Shown: positions 8,423 through 17,400 of the stretch, piece by piece
Numbering within the stretch: position 1 is the stretch's first letter
How the letters are laid out: each line of letters begins with the position of its first letter
Assembly: GCF_001273835.1 (NCBI RefSeq)
Contig: NZ_JHEI01000151.1
Span: forward strand, 1 to 64,000
Length of the DNA: 64,000 nt
Origin: Leucobacter celer subsp. astrifaciens
GTDB lineage: Bacteria > Actinomycetota > Actinomycetes > Actinomycetales > Microbacteriaceae
Direction: 5' to 3'
Position numbers and translations under genes: made by a program
The notes under the pieces: generated by a model
What the model saw: the letters and a program-made list of their open reading frames with translations, nothing else
Database searches by the model: none
What the model was told of the DNA's origin: nothing

Positions 8423-10255
8423 GTGACCACAGACACCCATCAGGGCGAGGAAGTGACCGTCAAGGACGGCGTCACCTATCACCAGTTCGACGTCGTGATC
8501 GTCGGCGCGGGCGGTGCGGGCATGCGCGCCGCGATCGAGGCCGCGCCCAAGGCCAAGACCGCGGTCATCACCAAGCTCTACCCCACTCGCTCGCACACGG
8601 GCGCGGCGCAGGGCGGCATGGCCGCAGCGCTCGCCAACGTCGAGGAGGACAACTGGGAATGGCACACCTTCGACACGGTGAAGGGCGGCGACTACCTCGT
8701 CGATCAGGACGCCGCTGAGATCCTCGCCCGGGAGGCCATCGACGCGGTCATCGACCTCGAGAACATGGGCCTGCCGTTCAACCGCACGCCCGAGGGCAAG
8801 ATCGACCAGCGGCGCTTCGGCGGCCACACCCGCGACCACGGCAAGGCCGCGGTGCGCCGCGCCTGCTACGCGGCCGACCGCACGGGTCACATGATCCTGC
8901 AGACGCTGTTCCAGAACTGCGTGAAGCTGGGCGTCAACTTCTTCAACGAGTACTACGTGCTCGACCTCGTGATGACCGAGGTCGAGGGGCGGAAGCGCCC
9001 CTCGGGTGTGGTCGCCTACGATCTCGCCACCGGCGGGCTGCACGTGTTCCAGGCCAAGTCGATCGTCTTCGCCACGGGCGGTTTCGGCAAGATCTTCAAG
9101 ACCACTTCGAACGCGCACACCCTCACGGGCGACGGCGTCGGCATCATCTGGCGCAAGGGCCTGCCGCTCGAGGACATGGAGTTCTACCAGTTCCACCCGA
9201 CCGGCCTCGCCGGCCTCGGCATCCTGCTCACCGAGGGCGCCCGCGGCGAGGGAGCGATCCTGCGCAACGCCTCGGGTGAACGCTTCATGGAGCGATACGC
9301 CCCGACCATCAAGGACCTGGCGCCCCGCGACATCGTGGCCCGCTCGATGGTGCAGGAGGTGCTCGACGGCCGCGGTGCCGGCCCGCACAAGGACTACGTC
9401 TACCTCGACTGCACCCACCTGGGCGCCGAGGTGCTCGAGACCAAGCTGCCCGACATCACCGAGTTCGCGCGCACCTACCTGGGCGTCGATCCCGTGACCG
9501 AGCCGGTGCCGGTGTTCCCGACGGCGCACTACGCGATGGGCGGCATCCCGACGAATAACGACGCCGAGGTGCTGAGCGACAACACCACCGTCGTGCCCGG
9601 CCTCTACGCCGCGGGAGAGTGCGCCTGCGTCTCGGTGCACGGTTCCAACCGCCTCGGCACCAACTCGCTGCTCGACATCAACGTGTTCGGCAAGCGCAGC
9701 GGCAACAACGCCGCCGACTACGCGAATCATGCCGAGTTCGTGCCGCTCCCCGAGGATCCCGCGAAGGAGGTCCGCGAGCTGGTCGAGGGCTTCCGCAACG
9801 GCAGCGGCACCGAGCGCATCGCCGATCTGCGCCGCGAGCTGCAGGAGGCGATGGACCGCGGCGCCCAGGTGTTCCGCACCGAGGAGTCGCTCACCGAGGT
9901 GCTCGGCGTGATCCACGACCTGCGCGTGCGCTACATGAACGTCGGCGTGCAGGATCGCGGCAAGCGCTACAACACCGACCTGCTCGAGGCGATCGAGCTC
10001 GGCTTCCTTCTGGATCTCGCCGAGGTGCTCACCTACACGGCGCGCAACCGCCGTGAGAGCCGCGGCGGCCACATGCGCGACGACTACCCGCAGCGCGACG
10101 ACGAGCAGTACATGAAGCACACGATGGCCTACCTCTCCGGCGATCCTCACTCGCCGAATCCCGAGGACCACATCCGCCTGGACTGGAAGCCGGTGGTCGT
10201 CACGAAGAACGAGCAGGGCGAGTTGAGGTACCCGCCCCTGGAGAGGAAGTACTAG
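8423..10255 (+). CDS. sdhA: Succinate dehydrogenase flavoprotein subunit
   Basis: This 610-aa catalytic subunit oxidises succinate to fumarate through covalently bound FAD. The dinucleotide fold VIVGAGGAGMRAA (about residues 21-33), the flavin-attachment His in RSHTGAAQGGMAAAL, the substrate-binding QFHPTGL and the active-site segment around TEGARGEGAIL are all present. The length and the C-terminal RKY ending match the family. It starts with GTG at 8423, after AATAGGAC. It lies 49 nt after sdhD and 3 nt before sdhB, so the four genes form one operon feeding electrons from the TCA cycle into the quinone pool. Confidence 0.96.
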   Translation: MTTDTHQGEEVTVKDGVTYHQFDVVIVGAGGAGMRAAIEAAPKAKTAVITKLYPTRSHTGAAQGGMAAALANVEEDNWEWHTFDTVKGGDYLVDQDAAEILAREAIDAVIDLENMGLPFNRTPEGKIDQRRFGGHTRDHGKAAVRRACYAADRTGHMILQTLFQNCVKLGVNFFNEYYVLDLVMTEVEGRKRPSGVVAYDLATGGLHVFQAKSIVFATGGFGKIFKTTSNAHTLTGDGVGIIWRKGLPLEDMEFYQFHPTGLAGLGILLTEGARGEGAILRNASGERFMERYAPTIKDLAPRDIVARSMVQEVLDGRGAGPHKDYVYLDCTHLGAEVLETKLPDITEFARTYLGVDPVTEPVPVFPTAHYAMGGIPTNNDAEVLSDNTTVVPGLYAAGECACVSVHGSNRLGTNSLLDINVFGKRSGNNAADYANHAEFVPLPEDPAKEVRELVEGFRNGSGTERIADLRRELQEAMDRGAQVFRTEESLTEVLGVIHDLRVRYMNVGVQDRGKRYNTDLLEAIELGFLLDLAEVLTYTARNRRESRGGHMRDDYPQRDDEQYMKHTMAYLSGDPHSPNPEDHIRLDWKPVVVTKNEQGELRYPPLERKY

Positions 10256-10258
10256 GCG

Positions 10259-11026
10259 ATGAGCACTGCAACCGCAGAAGCGACGGTAACGGAGGCCCCC
10301 GAGGCGCCGAAGCCGTTCACGGTCACCCTCCTCGTTCGGCGCTACAACCCCGAGTCGGAGCGCGACGCCTACTGGGAGGACTTCGACGTCGAGATGTATC
10401 CGACGGACCGGATCCTCGATGCCCTGCATCGCATCAAGTGGGATCAGGACGGCACGCTCGCGTTCCGCCGCTCCTGCGCGCACGGCATCTGCGGATCCGA
10501 CGCGATGCGCATCAACGGGCGCAACCGCCTCGCCTGCAAGACGCTGATCAAGGATCTCGACATCTCGAAGCCGATCTACGTCGAGGCGATCAAGGGTCTG
10601 CCCCTCGAGAAGGACCTGATCGTCGACATGGAGCCGTTCTTCGCGGCCTACCGCGAGGTGCAGCCCTTCCTCGTGTCGAACACCGCTCCGGCACCCGGCA
10701 AGGAGCGCGTCCAGTCGATCGACGACCGCGAGCGCTTCGACGACACCACGAAGTGCATCCTGTGCGCGGCCTGCACCACCTCGTGCCCCGTGTTCTGGAC
10801 CGACGGCCAGTACTTCGGTCCCGCCGCGATCGTCAACGCGCACCGCTTCATCTTCGACTCGCGAGACGAGAACGCGCAGGTGCGCCTCGACATCCTCAAC
10901 GACACCGAGGGCGTGTGGCGCTGCCGCACCACCTTCAACTGCACGGACGCGTGCCCGCGAGGCATCCAGGTCACGAAGGCGATCGCCGAGGTGAAGGCGG
11001 CGATCCGCACGGGCAAGGTCTCCTAG
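10259..11026 (+). CDS. sdhB: Succinate dehydrogenase iron-sulfur subunit
   Basis: This 255-aa subunit carries the three iron-sulfur clusters between SdhA and the membrane anchors. The [2Fe-2S] site is CAHGICGSDAM followed by RLAC, the [4Fe-4S] site is CILCAACTTSCP, and the [3Fe-4S] site is CRTTFNCTDACPRG. The N-terminal RRYNPESE motif also fits. It is the last gene of sdhCDAB. The ATG begins 3 nt after the sdhA stop, and its ribosome site (GAGAGGAAG) lies inside the sdhA end. Confidence 0.96.
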   Translation: MSTATAEATVTEAPEAPKPFTVTLLVRRYNPESERDAYWEDFDVEMYPTDRILDALHRIKWDQDGTLAFRRSCAHGICGSDAMRINGRNRLACKTLIKDLDISKPIYVEAIKGLPLEKDLIVDMEPFFAAYREVQPFLVSNTAPAPGKERVQSIDDRERFDDTTKCILCAACTTSCPVFWTDGQYFGPAAIVNAHRFIFDSRDENAQVRLDILNDTEGVWRCRTTFNCTDACPRGIQVTKAIAEVKAAIRTGKVS

Positions 11027-11035
11027 CGTGCGATC

Positions 11036-11054
11036 CGGTCACGTCCGGTGACCG
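11036..11054 (+). terminator. Short hairpin after sdhB
   Basis: CGGTCAC (11036-11042) pairs with GTGACCG (11048-11054) over a 5-nt loop directly after the sdh operon. The 7-bp stem is short and overlaps the promoter region of the next gene, so it may be a weak terminator only. Confidence 0.4.
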
Positions 11055-11055
11055 T

Positions 11056-11061
11056 TAGCAT
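11056..11061 (+). promoter_or_regulatory. Candidate -10 element, leaderless start of the YihY/BrkB gene
   Basis: TAGCAT is followed by exactly 6 nt and then ATG at 11068. No ribosome site is present, so transcription probably begins at the start codon. A -35 is not recognisable. Confidence 0.5.
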
Positions 11062-11067
11062 GGCCGC

Positions 11068-12042
11068 ATGACGCCCCGAGATTCCTCACCGCCCCGGGCG
11101 GGCGAGGAGTCCGGGGCGTCTCGCGTGTCCGAGCTGGTGGCGGGGGGCCGTCGGGGCTGGAGCTGGGCGCAGCGTCTACGACCCTGGCGCACCTTCTCGC
11201 ACTTCACCAATGTCGGGGGCAGCGTGCTCTCCGGCGGGATGAGCTATCAGGCGCTGTTCGCCGTGTTCGCCGGGCTCTGGGTGGGGTTCGGCATCTTCGG
11301 TATCGTGCTGCGCGGCCGCCCCGAGCTGCTGGACTCGCTGGTCACCCAGATCAACACGTTCGTGCCGGGACTGCTGGGCGAGAACGGCGACGGAGCGGTG
11401 CCGCTCGGAACGCTGCTGCAGGCGCGGGCCCTCGACTGGACGAGCGTGGTGGCGGGCGCCTCGCTGCTGTGGGTGGCGCTCAACTGGTTCACCGGGACCC
11501 GGCGCTCGATCCGCATCATCTTCGGCCTCGAGGTGAAGCAATACCGCAACGCCGTGCTGCTGAAGCTGCGCGACTTCGTGCTCGCGATCGGGTTCTTCGC
11601 AGCACTGCTCGTCTCCGCAGCGCTGACGGTCTTCAGCTCGAATCTCACCGATCTCGTATTCTCGTGGATCGGCGCCGACCCCGAGAACTGGTTCCTCGGA
11701 GGACTCGGCACATTGGCGCGCTACGGAGCGATGCTCGTCTTCGACATCCTGGTGCTCATCGCCATGCATCGATTCCTCGCCGAGGTGCGCGTGCCGCGCT
11801 GGAAGCTGCTCAGCGGCTGCATGCTCGGCGGTACGGCCCTGCTCGGTCTGAAAGTACTCGGCAACGCGCTGCTCGGCGGCGCCTCGAGCAATCCCCTGCT
11901 CGCCTCGTTCGCGGTGTTCGTCGGCCTGCTGCTGTGGTTCAACCTCATCTGCCGCACCCTGCTGCTCACCTCCGCCTGGATCGTGACCGGCATGGACCGA
12001 AGGATCGGACTGCCCGAAGAGGATCCGTCGGCGTCGGCGTAA
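11068..12042 (+). CDS. YihY/BrkB family integral membrane protein
   Basis: This 324-aa membrane protein has about six hydrophobic segments and the family pattern near the N-terminus (FSHFTNVGGSVLSGGMSYQALFA, read in parts around residues 43-65), then LDWTSVVAGASLLWVALNWFTGTRRSI. The family was once called ribonuclease BN or virulence factor BrkB; its molecular function is not established. The start has no ribosome site but carries a TAGCAT element 6 nt upstream. It follows the sdh operon and is convergent with the sigma-factor gene, ending 9 nt from that gene's stop. Confidence 0.85.
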   Translation: MTPRDSSPPRAGEESGASRVSELVAGGRRGWSWAQRLRPWRTFSHFTNVGGSVLSGGMSYQALFAVFAGLWVGFGIFGIVLRGRPELLDSLVTQINTFVPGLLGENGDGAVPLGTLLQARALDWTSVVAGASLLWVALNWFTGTRRSIRIIFGLEVKQYRNAVLLKLRDFVLAIGFFAALLVSAALTVFSSNLTDLVFSWIGADPENWFLGGLGTLARYGAMLVFDILVLIAMHRFLAEVRVPRWKLLSGCMLGGTALLGLKVLGNALLGGASSNPLLASFAVFVGLLLWFNLICRTLLLTSAWIVTGMDRRIGLPEEDPSASA

Positions 12043-12051
12043 CGCAATCCG

Positions 12052-14109
12052 TTACAGCTGGCAGCTCCCGCCGGCGACCCCGATCGGCGTCCAGGGCGAC
12101 TGCCGCCCGTCCTCGGTCGACAACTGGAGCTCGAGGATCGCGTCGATCAACTCGCCCTCGACGAGCCCCGGCCACTGCGAGAGCGGCGTCAGCGGATTGC
12201 TCGACCACCACCAGTTCTGGTGCTGAGTCTGCATGGCCTCGGGCAGGAGGACGGGCGCCATCGGAGTCTGCGTCACCCGCGTCCGGACGGTTCCCGGCTC
12301 CGAGGCCCTGCCCCAGACGTAATACTCTGCAAGGCTTCCCTGCTGCCTCCAGCAGCCGGAGTTCGAGAGGATCGCAGGCTCGGTGTCGTCACCGGAGGCG
12401 TCGCTCGTGCCGCTCGCGGTGGAAGTTCCCTCGGCGTCGGCCGCCGCGTCTGCCTCGGCGCCGGCTTCCGCGTCGGCCTCCGCCCCGGCGTTCGCGTCGC
12501 TGTTCGCACCGCTGGTGGCGTTGGCGTCGCTGTTCGCGTTGGCATTGCTGTTCGCGTTGGCATTGCTGTTCGCGTTGGCATTGCTGTTCGCGCTGGCATT
12601 GCTGTTCGCGTTGGCGTCGCTGTTCGCGCTGGCATTGCTGCTCGCGTTGGCGTCGCTGTTCGCTCTGGCGCTGCTGCTCGCGCTCGAGTTGCTGTTCGCG
12701 CCTGCACCGTCCGCGCGCGCGGAGCTGTCGGCGCTGCCGGTGTTCGTTCCTCCACCGGCGCCGGCCCGGCCGTCGGATCCCGAATCGCTGCTTGAGCCGC
12801 CGGAGCCGCCGGCGTCGCCGTTCGCTCCGGTCGATCCCGACGCATCGGACGATGCGGAGGCATTCGCTCCGGTGGGGGGAGCCGGGGGCTCGAGCGGGGC
12901 ATCCTCACGCGAGTTCGTGCGCTGCTGGTCCCCGGAGGGGCGTTTGGTATCGGCGTCTGCGGGCCCGCTCGTCGGCGTCGCGGGGAGTGGGGTGATGGTC
13001 GACGCCTCAGTCTGCGGGAGGGCTTCTGAGGGGCGGGAGCTGCTCGACAAGAAGAACGCGGTGCCGCCGATGGCCACCGCCGCTGCAGCTGCCACGGCGA
13101 TCAGCACGCCCGGTGCCGCGAGCAGCCCCGCTCCTGCCCCGATCACGGCGGTTCCGGTGGATGCCGCGCCGGCGGTTCCGGCACCGGCGGTGCCTGCCGC
13201 CCCGGTGCTCGTCGCCCCGGTGCCCGCTGACCCCGTGCCCGCTGACCCCGTGCCGGCCGTGCCCGAGGAGGCGCCGGCCGAGGAACCGGCTGCCGCGCCG
13301 ACGGCGGTAGCCGAAGCGGCGGTCGCGGGACCGAGGCTCTCGAGGAGGGCGAGAGCGGGGCCCGCGCCGAGCAGCACCCCGGCGATGACGAGGGCGAGCT
13401 GCCGGTTGAGCGCCGAGTACTCCGCCGCCGCGTTCGAGCATGAGCTGCAGACCTCGAGGTGGGCGGCCACGTCTCGGCTCGCCGCTCGCGTGAGCTTCCC
13501 GCGCTGGTAGCGCTGCAGGTGCTGCAGGGTGGATCGGCATGCGGCCTCTGCGAGTTCGCGGTCCACGTGAGCCTCGACCCAGGCCGATTGGAGTGCTTCG
13601 CGAGCGCGGGCCGCCAGTGCGGAAACGCTGTTCGCCGAGATCCCGAGCAGCTTCGCCGCCTCGCGAGGAGGCATGCCCTCGACCTCGGTGTACCACAGCA
13701 CCGCCTGCCAGCGTTCGTTGAGCGTCGCGAACGCCCGGGAGGCCGCATTCAGATCGAATGCGCCGTCCTCCCACGGGCCCGCCTCGGTGAGATCCGGGAT
13801 CTGGTCGAGCGCATCGTTCGTGTCCTCGGGTGATCGCCACCAGTCGGCGGCGATCGATCGGATCACCTTGTACAGATACGGTCGGAATGCGCCGCGTGGC
13901 CCTCGGCCGTCGCTCGTGAGCTCGAAGATCCGCAGGTAGGCCTCGGACACGAGATCGTCTGCGCTGAACCGGGGGGCCAGGTTGCGTGCCGCGACGATTC
14001 CGGCAAGGCGATGGCGTTCCCACAGCTCCGCGAACGCTTGTGAGTCACCGCTCCGGCAGCGATCCAGGAGCTGCGCATCCGATGGTGCGCTCCGCGACGA
14101 AAGTGGCAT
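12052..14109 (-). CDS. ECF-type sigma factor fused to a zinc anti-sigma-like motif, membrane segments and a low-complexity tail
   Basis: This 685-aa protein starts with a sigma-70 region 2 (about residues 10-90: DLVSEAYLRIFE, YLYKVIRSIAADWWR) and region 4 (about 125-180: WYTEVEGMPPREAAKLLGIS). A Cys near residue 192 followed by HLEVCSSC at about 217-224 matches the C-x24-H-x3-C-x2-C spacing of zinc-binding anti-sigma domains. Two hydrophobic segments follow (about 238-260 and 328-355), separated by a Gly/Ala/Ser/Thr-rich stretch, then a long Asn/Ala/Ser/Asp repeat tail and a ~100-residue C-terminal domain with two Cys (SGCWRQQ and GSCQL). Sigma and anti-sigma in one membrane-bound chain would make a one-protein signal transducer. 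ATG at 14109 has GGAGAGGA upstream. It is divergent from the LPVTG surface protein, a likely target. Confidence 0.85.
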   Translation of the reverse strand: MPLSSRSAPSDAQLLDRCRSGDSQAFAELWERHRLAGIVAARNLAPRFSADDLVSEAYLRIFELTSDGRGPRGAFRPYLYKVIRSIAADWWRSPEDTNDALDQIPDLTEAGPWEDGAFDLNAASRAFATLNERWQAVLWYTEVEGMPPREAAKLLGISANSVSALAARAREALQSAWVEAHVDRELAEAACRSTLQHLQRYQRGKLTRAASRDVAAHLEVCSSCSNAAAEYSALNRQLALVIAGVLLGAGPALALLESLGPATAASATAVGAAAGSSAGASSGTAGTGSAGTGSAGTGATSTGAAGTAGAGTAGAASTGTAVIGAGAGLLAAPGVLIAVAAAAAVAIGGTAFFLSSSSRPSEALPQTEASTITPLPATPTSGPADADTKRPSGDQQRTNSREDAPLEPPAPPTGANASASSDASGSTGANGDAGGSGGSSSDSGSDGRAGAGGGTNTGSADSSARADGAGANSNSSASSSARANSDANASSNASANSDANANSNASANSNANANSNANANSNANANSDANATSGANSDANAGAEADAEAGAEADAAADAEGTSTASGTSDASGDDTEPAILSNSGCWRQQGSLAEYYVWGRASEPGTVRTRVTQTPMAPVLLPEAMQTQHQNWWWSSNPLTPLSQWPGLVEGELIDAILELQLSTEDGRQSPWTPIGVAGGSCQL
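12521..12700 (-). repeat. Ten tandem 18-bp units inside the sigma-factor gene
   Basis: The 18-bp unit (typical form TTGGCATTGCTGTTCGCG on the plus strand) is repeated ten times with few changes. It encodes the Asn-Ala-Asn-Ser-Asn-Ala type repeat of the protein tail. Near-identity suggests slippage, so tail length probably differs between strains. Confidence 0.9.
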
Positions 14110-14406
14110 CCGAGTCCTCTCCAAACCCGTAGCTGCGCAGCGCGCAGGATGGATACCCCCGAATGCCGACGCTGCAGCGCGGCTATCTACCCCACCTCTA
14201 GTATCGACTGTTTTCCTGCTGTTTGTCTCCCGGGAAGCAGATTTCCGAATTTTCTTCAGAAACGCGCGTCACGATCCGGGGCATTCGCCGTGTTATGAGA
14301 GTGCCCGGCTTCTGAGTTGATCCCCTGCAATAACCCCTCAGCTCAGGAGTCGGGCCTCATCCGTTCGCGGATGACCGCGGTAGACCACGGGAGAGGAATA
14401 CTACTG
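14110..14406. promoter_or_regulatory. Divergent promoter region between the sigma-factor fusion and the LPVTG surface protein
   Basis: This 297-nt gene-free stretch contains the octamer GGCATTCG twice, on opposite strands and each pointing to its own gene: minus strand at 14160-14167, 51 nt from the sigma start, and plus strand at 14279-14286, 120 nt from the surface-protein start. The outward-facing arrangement could be promoter or operator sites of a shared regulator. No standard -35/-10 pair is obvious. The stretch from about 14200 to 14260 is AT-richer than its surroundings. Confidence 0.35.
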
Positions 14407-17400
14407 ATGAATCGTAATTTGGGGAGAGCGGACCGGCTGGCGGGCCGTCCGCTGCTCGCTCGCGTGCTTGCGTGGGTGCTGGGCTTGGCGCTGGCGCTCA
14501 CCGGATCGGTGGCGGTCTCGACCGCCGCGCATGCGGCGTCCGGCACCATCAACTCGATCGAACTCACGACCGTCTACGACGGCGCTCAGGTTCCGAACGA
14601 CTTCGACGACGGGGCGCACAACGGTGTCGTCGCCAGCAACGACGTCGTGGGATTCCGGTGGGATCTCAACGCGACCGAACTCAGTGAGGGTGTGTTCACC
14701 CAGACCCTCCCCGAGGGATGGGCCTGGGATCCGTCCTCACTGGGATCGCTCGACAGCACGAGCAGTGCCTACCAGGCGAGCTACACGCTCTCCCCTGACG
14801 GGCGCACGCTGACCGCGACGGTGAGCATCGGTAACGGCTCCGGGAACCCGAGTGTGGTCGGCTTCGGAGTGCTCAAGGCGATTCCCTCGGGCGATGTGGA
14901 GAACGGCAGCGTCTACGAGCCGGCGCTGCTCGCCAGCGTGGGCGATGACGCGCGTACCGCGACGGCCGATCCCATCGAGGTGCGCAACGCACCGCGGGCC
15001 GATATCGTCAAGACCCGCGCGGCGAACAACCAGCTGTCGGAGTTCGACTTCGGCTCGGGCCCGGTGCCCGCCCGCTACATCGACTTCCCGATCACTGTCA
15101 CGGATGCGGCCGGTAAGATCGGCGCGCGCAATACCGAACTGCAGCAGCCCTTCGTGATCGACGACAGCTTCGTGCTGGAGGCGCCGAGCGGGTTCGACGG
15201 CGCAGGCTTCGTCGCCCGGGTGGTGGCGGTGTCCGAGCCGACCGCGAGCGTCGACCTCGTGCAGTCGGGCAACGACCTGACGCTGACGTTCGACGGTTTC
15301 TCGCGCGTGCCGACCGCCTCGGCGACGGTGCGATTCTGGGTGCCGGACTCGGAGGTGCCGGTCGATTCGATCGGGGCGATCAAGCTCAAGAACACGGTCT
15401 CCGCCCGGGACTGGATCAGCGTGACCGGCGATCCGGTGGCCGAGGAGCCCACGGGCAATACCGCCGAGGGCACCGTGATCCGTCCGCCGTCGGGACCGGG
15501 ATCGATCTCGCGGGAGAAGCGCATCCTGCTGTTCAACAACCAGCAGGGCGATTTCTCGCTCACGGCCGATCCGGCGCGAAGCGGGCAGCCCTTCGCCAAC
15601 GTCAGCGGCCAGGAGATCTCTCTGGGCAGTACGGTCGCCGCGCGCTTCATCGTGCGAGCAGCCGTGGACAACGACACCGGGACGATGACGCCGGCGAACG
15701 ATCTGGTCGCCTATGACTTCTGGAACCCTGCCGAGCAGCAGATCGTCGAAGGGGCCGATATCTATGTCGGTCACAACAACGGCACTGCTCCGATCCCCGC
15801 GTCCGACTACTTGATCCAGTACACCTCGGGAAGCAGCATCGACGCCCCCGAGAGCAACATCTGGGTCGGCTCGATCGCCGCAGCAGGCGGGGTCGAGAGC
15901 GTGACCGGCGTGCGCATCGCGTACACGGCCGGCTCCTGGGCCGACGGAGCGGCACCGGCGACCTCGCACTTCACGGTCGCGATTCCGCTGACCATCGTCG
16001 CGCCGCTGGGCACGAGCGCTCAGGATCACGCCCGGTGGTCGTTCTCCGACTGGCAGGGTGCGCAGCAGTCGCCCGCCGTCACCCAGTTCGTCAACGTGGG
16101 CGCATACCGGCTCGGGATCGCGAAGAGCTCGGACCGCGGATCGATCGTGAGCGGCTCGGACATCGCGTACACGCTGCAGCCCACGGTGCGACGCGCCCTG
16201 GGGGCGATCGAAGACGTCGAGGTGCGCGACTTGAAGATCGTGGATCGGCTTCCCGCCGGCCTCGTCGCCGTCGACACGACTGCGGTGGAGTCGCCCTGGC
16301 AGGTGACCCGCAGCGGCAGCGCCGAGTCGGGTCTCGAACTGACCTTCGCCTACGAGGGCGCAGTGCTCACCGGCACCGAGCTGCCGCCCATCAACTACAC
16401 CGTCACGACCTCGGTGCAGGCCCCGGCCAACAGCCGTCTGGTGAACACGGCCGTCATCGACGCCCTGGGCAGCACGCAGAGCGAGAGCTCCCGCAGGGCC
16501 GCGAACACCGTCACCGTGTACCAGGCCGAGGTGATCACCGAGGAGAAGGTGGTCGTCGGCGAGGAGCAGATCGAGGTGGGCGACCCCCAGGTCTCCTGGG
16601 AGAGCCGTTGGTTCAACTTCCAGACCGCATCTCAGGGTGAGAGCTTCTTCGTCGACGTGCTGCCGTACGACGGCGACGCGCGAGGCACCAGCTTCTCGGG
16701 CACCGCGAAACTGGCTTCGGCCGTGGTGACCGATGGCGCCGGCAACCCGGCTGCCGACGGTTACGGCACCCTCCAGTACACGACCGCACCCGTGGCCGAG
16801 GTCTACGCCGCGGAGGCGAATGACTCCTCGATCCCGTGGGTGGACGCCGAGGGCGTCGACCTGTCGGCCATCGACGGAATCACCGCCCTGCGTGTCGTCG
16901 TGCACGACTTCGCGAGCGGAGCGCCGGGTACCGGCGGACTGCTGGTGACGATGGATGTCTCGGGCCAGCGCGCGGGCGACCGGTACGTGAACACGGTCAA
17001 CGGCTGGCTGGGCGGCAACGGCAAGCTGGGGATCTCGAACCCGGCCGAGGTGACCGTCGTCGCGTCCTCGATCGCCGGTGTCGTGTGGGAGGACCTGAAC
17101 GAGAACGGCGTTCGAGACGCGGATGAGCCTCTGATCAGCGGCGCAACCGTCACTCTCCTCGACGGGGACGACACGGTGATCGCCACGGCGGAGACCGAGG
17201 CGGACGGCTCGTACCTCTTCGACGGCCTGCACTCGGGCGACTATCAGGTGCGGACCGATCCCTCCTCGCTCGGATACCCGGCGAACCACGTCGTGGTGAA
17301 CACCTACGACCTCGACGGAGACCTCGACAGCGACTCGGGCGTGATCCGGCTCGGCAAGTCCGAGCAGCGCACGCTGGTCGACTTCGGCTACGTCACCCGG

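Noticed and set aside
8381..10843. 820-aa minus-strand frame opposite sdhA and sdhB
   Set aside because: It overlaps two unmistakable complex II genes and has no motif of its own.
12521..12700. Ten 18-bp units considered as a CRISPR array
   Set aside because: The units are contiguous without spacers, in frame, and encode the protein tail. No cas genes are nearby.
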